This document shows, piece by piece, positions 57,191-64,000 of a stretch of 64,000 nucleotides of DNA. The notes beneath the pieces were generated by a model, which saw only the letters and a program-made list of their open reading frames with translations, ran no database searches and had not been told where the DNA came from. The DNA lies in the NCBI GenBank assembly GCA_031308135.1, contig JAHLJT010009436.1, positions 158,158,099 through 158,222,098 on the forward strand. The letters are read 5' to 3'. The DNA comes from Acheta domesticus. Lineage: Eukaryota; Arthropoda; Insecta; Orthoptera; Gryllidae. Position numbers and translations under genes: made by a program. Each line of letters starts with the position of its first letter. The first letter of the stretch is position 1.

Positions 57191-57859
57191 CAAAAGGAAG
57201 TAATTCAGAACTTCCAACAGTCCAGCCATGAAACCCCTATGAATTATTCACATGAGAAACATAAGTGAGGGTGGATTTGAAAAGTTGTCAGATGTGGCGT
57301 TCGATTGCAAGTCACCCGCTTCCAAATTTTGGAGCACGAAATTAAACGCGAATGCTAGTGTTTGTATGTATGTGTGTGTGTGTGGGGGGGGGGGTAATTC
57401 TACATGTAGTAATCGGTAACCTGAAGCTGTTCCTCCATTACTCACAGTTACTCACCTTTTCTGGTTCAACATAAAGAAAATTGAAGTGTGCAGAACTGAT
57501 TTTTTTTTTCAGATCGTTGCAGAATCTTTTAAGTGAACCCTCGAAAAATAAATATTGTTTGGGGATTCTTTTAAGGGCATATAACGCGTTTTCGTAGTTT
57601 TAAGGCATTTATAGAGGAGACCAAATACCATATTCGACTCCTCTCTAAAGATGAATCGATTTTAACTATATGTAGTTCGTTTAAAATATTTCGCAAGAAT
57701 TTTAGAAAAGTTGTCAGATGAAAAAGAGTTTTGGGTGTGTTTAAATGTGCATATAGCGGAAGTGCGAATTACTAAAATATATTTCTGATTTAACGTGCAA
57801 TATTACAAATCGATTAACCAATTAGGGGATAATTAAACCTAGTTCTTAAATCTAGCGGA
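57191..57859. other. AT-rich DNA
   Basis: (GT)n followed by G10 at 57365-57392; nothing else recognised. Confidence 0.4.
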
Positions 57860-58235
57860 TTCGATGGTGTGACGGTTAGCGTGCCGGACTGTCATACCCA
57901 AGTTCGCGGGTTCAAACCCGATCGAAGCGGGTACTGACCTGATCGAAGCCGTGGATTTTTAAGGGCGAAAAAATCCTTCGTAAGCCTTCCGCGGAGGGGA
58001 AGTAAAGCCGGCTGGCCCATGTTAGTAGATTTACTTGCATGTAAAAGATCCTCAAGCCTAAATGACGTCTCTGAGCTAAATTCAAATCGCCTGTTTCGTC
58101 GCCCGAGATAATACCTTCTTTCTCCGCTAGGTGAAAGGAGCGTAGCGAAATTTGCGTGGTCAGTCGGAAGAGCGGTCCTGATGGCCCGAGTCTCGCCACG
58201 TAAAATAAGGCACTAACTAACTAACTAACTAGTTT
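57860..58235 (+). mobile_element. SINE-B, tRNA-derived, plus
   Basis: The head has A-box-like 'tgacggttagcgtgccgg' and B box 'gcgggttcaaaccc' (about 57907). The body has 'gtggatttttaagggcgaaa' and the tail is (ACTA)n-like: 'actaactaactaactaacta'. A body fragment occurs at 9150 and a head-like copy at 8460-8530 (minus). Unrelated to SINE-A in body and tail. Confidence 0.85.
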
Positions 58236-60353
58236 TCTAATGAAACAACACCATCTTTGAAAAGTATTTATATAGCTACGTTTGCATGTACGTTTCTATG
58301 CCTGAAGATAAACGATGCAGGCTGTATTAGGTGAATTAATTATTTTATTACAAGCTTTCATCGCACCAAGATGCATTTTTAACATTAAAATACTCTCTCA
58401 AGGCTGTACATGGTGTCTATTATTTAAAAGTTTCACTCATTAAATGTTTGTTTACCAATGCTATAACGTTAGTTTTGAGATAACAGTTAACTTTAGTTAT
58501 GCGTTTCGTACGAGAAACAAATTTTATTTTTACTTAGATGAACAGTTAGTTTTAGTATGTTATTAGATAGTTTACTTAACAGTCAGTTACATGCGATTCG
58601 TGACAATTGAACCTTACATATTTTGTTTGGTGAAACATTTCAAATTAAGTTATACACTATCTGCAATGTTCTACGTGAGAAAACAATCTTGTATTGACCG
58701 CTAGTGCAGAATTTTCACAAGTTTTCATTGAATTATTGCTCACTGTTGGAAGAAATCCACATTACGCCGCATACTGGCGCCCTTGGGTTTGACTGTTTTG
58801 TTAACATAAAGAAGCGTTAACTTTGGGGAGGGGATTATAGTATGCATCACTTAAATGGTGGATCTATTTTCAAATAATTGTAAATGTTCCAAGTGATAAA
58901 TAAATGCTTAATGTTTAATCCGTTAATAATCTCTTAATATTATTCAATAAATCATATGTCAATAAAACTAACTTGAACTTGATGAACTTGCAGTCTACGA
59001 GGTAATATTTACGAGTGTAACAGTAACAATAGTTATTGAAAATGTTATTTGTTTCATATACTTCAATTCTGACCTTTCCAAAAATCCTTCCTTTTCAAAG
59101 TAGGTATATCTCTGATTGACACGTGCTTACCGTAGAGTCACACATTTTCTATTCTGAAGTTCCTAGTTTCCTATTTACATATTTTAATAAAAATATTTAT
59201 CGTGCTCAAAATGTTTTATGCAGATAGGGGAAAATATGATAAAGGAACGTTTCTCCATCGCATTAGTTTGAAGAGCTCATGCTGTAGGACGTGCATTTCT
59301 ATGCAAACATTGACTTTAGAGGGCGGGGAACATCGTCCCCAGTGTCTAACATTGTGCAAATACCCCGGTGTGGCTTAGGTAATTGCTACTCAGAGTCAAT
59401 ATCTTGTACTAATGATCACTTGAACGCACTGGACAAAGGATGTTTACTTCACAGGAATCCTTCAAGCCAAGTTTTATTAAATGCAGTCGTGTTCTGAGAT
59501 CCATTATGAGAAAATTATCCTGATTATAATTTTCTTTTACTCCATTATTAACGGTAAAGTGAACTGTTTCTTAAAGATAGATTTTGAATTTTCCCTCTGA
59601 AGGTTTTTAATGTTGGGAATGAATTACTGTCCTCAAGTCAGACCAAAACCTATTGCAACTTATTGTCGATTTTTACGACGCTTCTCGGTCGTGAGTCTCT
59701 CAATTTCTGGTCGAAGACGAATTGTTCATCAAAGAGAATACGAGTTGATCCGTACGAACAGCAGTATCCAGCAGTATCCGATATCCAGCAGTAGGCCGAT
59801 GAAATTTCGGGAAGAGCTAATGGGAAACATTTTTATTTAAATCACAAACATTTTGTTGATAGGCGTTTATCCTTTAATTCCGTATCGAAAAGTAAGTCTC
59901 TACTTTCTAGTATTAAACATACCGATGTTAAAAGACTTTATCTCACATGCTTACACGACACCATTTGCACGAGTTACAATATGCATGCCCTCGACTTTCT
60001 CTTGACCGAAATGGTTCCACACTTCCTTCGTCGAACTCTGTTTATTGTTTCAAACAGTTTTCAGCGCTAGATCCGTCGCCAGCGACAGTTGTCTCATTGA
60101 AATTCAGTGACGACGTTTTTCGTTAACAACTAACGTGATTTTATTCACGCACATTGTTTTCTGGCAAAACATTCTGGCTCTTTCACTAAGCAGAGGTTAT
60201 TTTAGTAACATTTTGGACACAAGCAATGACTTCATCTCCTTATATTGTTGATACTAATTAAAAGAAGGTTAAAAATATTTTTCTGTGAAAGGAAACTTCA
60301 CAACAAGCTGTATCGTCAGTTTAACCGTTAACGTTAACCTTTAACGTAGCAGT
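58236..60353. other. AT-rich DNA, nothing recognised
   Basis: No gene, RNA or repeat recognised in about 2.1 kb; short frames of 68-76 codons near 59.3-59.8 kb show no motif. Confidence 0.45.
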
Positions 60354-60396
60354 TTTGGAGACCAGTAACCTACCTTTAGGGCTACTGGTCTCCAAA
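60354..60396. repeat. 43-bp hairpin, 14-bp perfect stem
   Basis: TTTGGAGACCAGTA (60354-60367) and TACTGGTCTCCAAA (60383-60396) pair perfectly. After one mismatch two more G-C pairs form, leaving a 9-base loop. It is preceded by a cluster of GTTAAC words (60320-60345). Could be a palindromic binding site, a small foldback, or an RNA hairpin; too short for a typical animal pre-miRNA. Confidence 0.85.
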
Positions 60397-61059
60397 TTAA
60401 ACACTACAATTTTTGTCACCTTTGTCACATAGCCAACAACCATTAACACTCCTACTTCCGGCAGATTTCTGTAGTCTGATTTAACAAAACCACTCAACAT
60501 CGCGTATCAGTTACCAAAACAACTCAAAAAAATGTCTATCGACAATGCAAACATGAATTAACGCAGGTGATGCGACGCTCAAACGCCCGCCCAAGCTTAT
60601 AGAGTTGTGACATCAATGACTTGTATTTTGTGCATGATTTTTACACTTATCCTTTCACAATTAATGTGTTTCAGTAAGAAGATTTATGTACATGTAAAAT
60701 TCCAACTGCCAATATCGCCCTTCTAAAGTTTTTCTGTTGTTAATTAATAAATCTTTTTTTTTTCACATACGAAACATGATAATTGGTTGACACTTGCTAG
60801 CTGCTCTTATTTTCTAGACAGTTGGCTCAACAGTTCTGTACACCACGGCACATTTGGATCACTGTAATTTAACACGTAGATATCTGAATGATCTCTGTTG
60901 AAAGGGTGAAAGAGCGTCGAGAAAAGAAGCGTGACTGGAACACAGCCACTCCCCGCTGTCCACCTGCCTAGTAAAACTTGTCCCGCTTTCCTCTACGAAT
61001 CGGTTTTGTCATTCACAAGCCGATCCCCTCTCTGGAAGTTCAGTCCAATTAGCCCGTTG
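60397..61059. other. AT-rich DNA, nothing recognised
   Basis: No gene or repeat recognised. Confidence 0.4.
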
Positions 61060-61200
61060 ATGCATCAGCGGGCCTGGAGTGCGTCGCGTGACGGAGCTCG
61101 ACCTCGGGTTCGTGCAGGCCGGGCCTTGCCCCTCGTGCCTGCCTCCGCAGCGCGCCGCACCGCGCGGTGTTGAAACACCGCTGGCACGCAAGCTGCTTGC
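61060..61200. promoter_or_regulatory. Short CpG-rich patch
   Basis: About 140 bp CpG-dense with CGCGCCGC words; the smallest of the series. Confidence 0.35.
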
Positions 61201-61294
61201 TTGCTTCCAGATCTGATTTTACACGATACACGAGGAATGTTTCCGTACATGTATTGACAACGGTTCTAAAGAAAATAAATTACAGCCAACTGTG

Positions 61295-61590
61295 TTGATT
61301 GATAGACTGTGATTCCGGGAGCGTCATCTTCTGAGGTAGTCCCGTAAGTGTAGTACATTTTTATCGGGAGGTGGCTGTGATCTTTCCCCTCTGGATGGCG
61401 ATTTCACCGTCGACCAGTGAAGATCTCGCCTGATCCGTGGCCCATTTGTAGGATACTGCTCCGGCATTCGCCTGGTGTTGATTGGAGAAACCGTGGAAAA
61501 CTAGCGATCAGAGTGGCGGGTCGCTAGAATTCTCCTCCAGACAGCGACTGAATTCGCTCTAGCTGACAAGCTAGTGTCGAAAATCGTATT
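61295..61590 (-). repeat. SINE-A, minus, internally deleted
   Basis: The tail ATTGATAGACTGTGATTCCGG (61298 on) and 'gggaggtggctgtgatcttt' are joined near 61430 to 'tccgtggcccatttgtagg' and the 'gctccggcattcgcctgg' part, so about 170 bp of the body is missing. The tRNA head is absent. Confidence 0.75.
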
Positions 61591-62170
61591 TCTCAAATAC
61601 ACTCGTATTAGGATGAAGTTAATAAGAGTTTTCAAATATTTGTTTCTACGGATTGCTTTGCAGTTAGTAATTGGTAAGGAGGACGATTGTTTCTATCAAA
61701 TAGATTTGGTAGTTGAAGTAGTAGACTGTTAGACACTATTATTTGTTGGTACATGATAAAGAGGTGTACAATTTTTATTGATCTCTGCGAATGAAAAAAT
61801 AGAGGAAAGTCACAAACATTTCATCTGCTTTATTTGCTGGCCTCTTTAGTAATTGAGTCATTGATAGTGTATAGAAACAAAAAACACATCATGAGATGAA
61901 TAATTGAAATAACGAAATTTACCTATTTTCGCAGGTATTAGATTTTATCAGTTTTTATTCAAAAGAAGGTACATTTTATTATATTGCATTTTTTATTTCA
62001 GGCTGTGTTTATTTTGATTTCGAAGTCGTAATAATTATTATACTTTTTATACCTTTAAGAAGGTTGGCAAACTAGGCAGATGAAATGCTTGTGAGAGCTC
62101 TATATTTTAGTGTTTTTGGTTTGCTAAAATCGGCAACAAAAGCTTTAAATATACATACGAAAGTACCATT
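61591..62170. other. AT-rich DNA, nothing recognised
   Basis: No gene or repeat recognised. Confidence 0.4.
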
Positions 62171-62171
62171 A

Positions 62172-62216
<45 letters not shown>
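62171..62216. repeat. (ATT)n microsatellite
   Basis: About 15 ATT units, uninterrupted. No LINE fragment is recognisable at either side, so it resembles an unoccupied site. Confidence 0.92.
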
Positions 62217-62217
<1 letters not shown>

Positions 62218-63440
62218 TATTTGGATAATTAGATTATTGAATCAATTTCTTGTCCTAGAAAAGTGATATGAATACAAAAGCTGTGATCAAAATTGTGAAA
62301 TTAATGACTAGATCATTCAGATTTTCATAATCTCTTGAGAGGATGTAGAAATCCAATTTGCTCTCCTATAATTGTGGAATAGTACATTGTCCCTTTTCTA
62401 TCAATCATTAAAAATATTATTGAAAAGACAACCTTCTAGGTGATTAATTATGGATGATCTTATGATTGAAAAAAGGTGTTCTGGATCTGATTTTAAGTGA
62501 ATTTTAGTAATAAATATTTCCTTAAAAACTTAATTCACAATTCCTTTCCTTTTAAAATCGTGAGATGAAATCATTGTTTTATTTAAAATCTAATACCAAA
62601 ATCAATATGTTATGGACCAGGATTCTCAATATGAAAAATACCATGTGTCAGAATCAGAGGCAGTAAATGTTTCTCAACATCTGTTGGTATATCTGCGCGG
62701 TCGTTTGTATAAATTTTGGCAGCAAGTAATGTGTCACGCCCGTTGCAAGTGATCCTATGTGATTCACATGCTGAGGTGAAGAGAGCGTGCTTCTTGGGAA
62801 GTAGAAGGGAAATAAATCGACACTTTTTATCTTCAAAAGTGATATTCATATCGAATGTATAAAAAAATATTCAGTTTTATTTTATACATCGTCAAAAAAC
62901 GGTAAAAACTGTAACTGACATATTGAGAAGAAGAAAACCTTACGTATCTTAAAATGTTTTTGTATATCGCGAAACCCATGTTAAACTTTCGCATTTTTAT
63001 TTAGTTTTGATAATATAGGTAAGTTGGTGCACTGCCGCGTAGTATATTTGTATGTATGATTTGCGTAAGTTTTCTGTTAACATAAATATTTAACAAAACA
63101 ATTTTGGAATGAAAAGTTCGTGTGCTATCAATGAAGATGGCAAAAAAAAGTATACACTGATATCTTATTCACCGATGTAAACGTGATAAAAAGAGATGAC
63201 AACAAATATTGAATATGATCTACGTATTAACATGAAAATGAGGTGGGGATAGGGGGATAGAAGGTGTGTTCATTTATATTGGCAGAGAACTGTACTATAG
63301 AATGGGGTCGGGTTTACAGAAAGGGGCTATTCAGTATTATTTTTTATTTACGCAAGGGAAACTATTTATAGTAGAGTTATATTCCTCTAATTTTTATTTA
63401 GTGCTGAATTCATACCAAGGAATACATATTTAAACTCCAC
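62217..63440. other. AT-rich DNA, nothing recognised
   Basis: No gene or repeat recognised; a 79-codon minus frame (62849-62610) lacks motifs. Confidence 0.4.
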
Positions 63441-63444
63441 ATGC

Positions 63445-63610
63445 ATTTACACCCAGGTGCTTGCAGTCGCAAATTGTTCTCCCAGTTGCTGTCTTGGGGC
63501 CGCTTATTTGGGGCAATTTTCGTTCTGCGTCCATTTGGTCAGCGGGGCACTCCACAAAGTACCTAAGCGCCCGTCGTCTAGCAAGTTCTGACTGCTGATG
63601 GTATTTAGTT
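63445..63610 (-). other. Unrecognised minus-strand open segment
   Basis: A roughly 55-codon open stretch without an early ATG reads ordinary residues (e.g. ARRRALRYFVECPADQ, then CDCKHLGVNACGV and a stop). Mid-GC in an AT-rich setting. It could be an exon end or a transposon remnant; no family recognised. Confidence 0.25.
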
Positions 63611-64000
63611 ATACATCAATTTATTACATCGTATTGCGCGATATCCAGTCCAACGCACTTTACACCAAATAATCTTAATCCAAATTGAATTATGTTTATT
63701 GTTTATGGCAACCGATAAATTGAGGCTTAGTTTTGCTGGGTCTGGTATCGAATTCGAATATATGGATAATTATATGACTTCAAATTCACGAGCAAAGGAA
63801 ATTCCTAAACGTCGCTCACATGTAAAAGCATTGCTTTCACGTGTCGTAAATCTATGTCATGGGACCTCCTGCATTCTTTCTCATCTGAATAAAACGAAGA
63901 AAAGGATTTTCTTCGGGCACAGAACATCCACACATGGGCTGAGACCAAAGAACACTAGAACTACAAAGCTGTTGGATTACCCCAAATGAGGCCACTTCAC
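63611..64000. other. AT-rich DNA to window end
   Basis: A 96-codon plus frame (63699-63989) of ordinary composition (Lys/Arg/Ser-rich) ends just before the window edge; no domain recognised, low support. Confidence 0.3.

Noticed and set aside
60354..60396. microRNA precursor
   Set aside because: The stem is only 14-16 bp, below the roughly 22-bp mature duplex plus lower stem required; no known miRNA seed recognised.

Overview
This window looks like non-coding DNA from a large, repeat-rich insect genome, most likely a polyneopteran such as an orthopteroid. That placement is inference. It rests on many tRNA-headed SINEs, a decayed mariner, a Tc1-like fragment, two fragments of a non-LTR retrotransposon of the R4/Dong type, and a general base pattern of AT-rich DNA broken by short CpG-rich islands. 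I found no intact, recognisable protein-coding gene, no rRNA, no functional tRNA, no CRISPR array and nothing bacterial. Most long open frames lie in GC-rich or tandemly repeated DNA, where stop codons are rare, and are not credible genes.

Layout. 1-7.4 kb: copies of an AT-rich repeat (here Rep-A), a foldback at 3057-3428, a dead mariner at 4431-5140, and the best full-length copy of the main SINE family (SINE-A, about 545 bp) at 6812-7358. 7.4-16.5 kb: two CpG islands that carry both GC-box arrays and an NRF1/Ewg-type palindrome, a promoter- or LTR-like block near 10 kb, an R4/Dong-like fragment inside an (ATT)n microsatellite, and a long Rep-A copy with an internal tandem repeat of about 306 bp. 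16.5-35.7 kb: AT-rich DNA interrupted by islands, three GC-rich minisatellites (14 bp, 14 bp and 10 bp units), a 27-bp array that reads as an acidic open frame, and a nested foldback near 24.6 kb. 35.9-40.3 kb: one candidate short 5' exon, pyrimidine-rich and GC-rich islands, and a minus-strand SINE-A. 40.3-44.7 kb: 4.4 kb of AT-rich DNA with no recognised repeats. 44.7-64 kb: islands alternating with SINEs, a Tc1 fragment, a second R4/Dong-like fragment at a (TAA)n tract, a strong 43-bp hairpin, and AT-rich DNA.

The most informative pattern is about twenty CpG-rich islands, one every 2-4 kb, several with transcription-factor-like motifs or GC-box arrays. That is compatible with a large intron or intergenic regulatory region of a developmental gene, but no coding exon was found that would name the gene. 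No clear undescribed biological system was found. The best leads are the island lattice, the paired 14-bp minisatellites, the Rep-A family with its palindromic junction and internal satellite, the two foldback elements, and the repeated association of R4/Dong-like fragments with TAA microsatellites.
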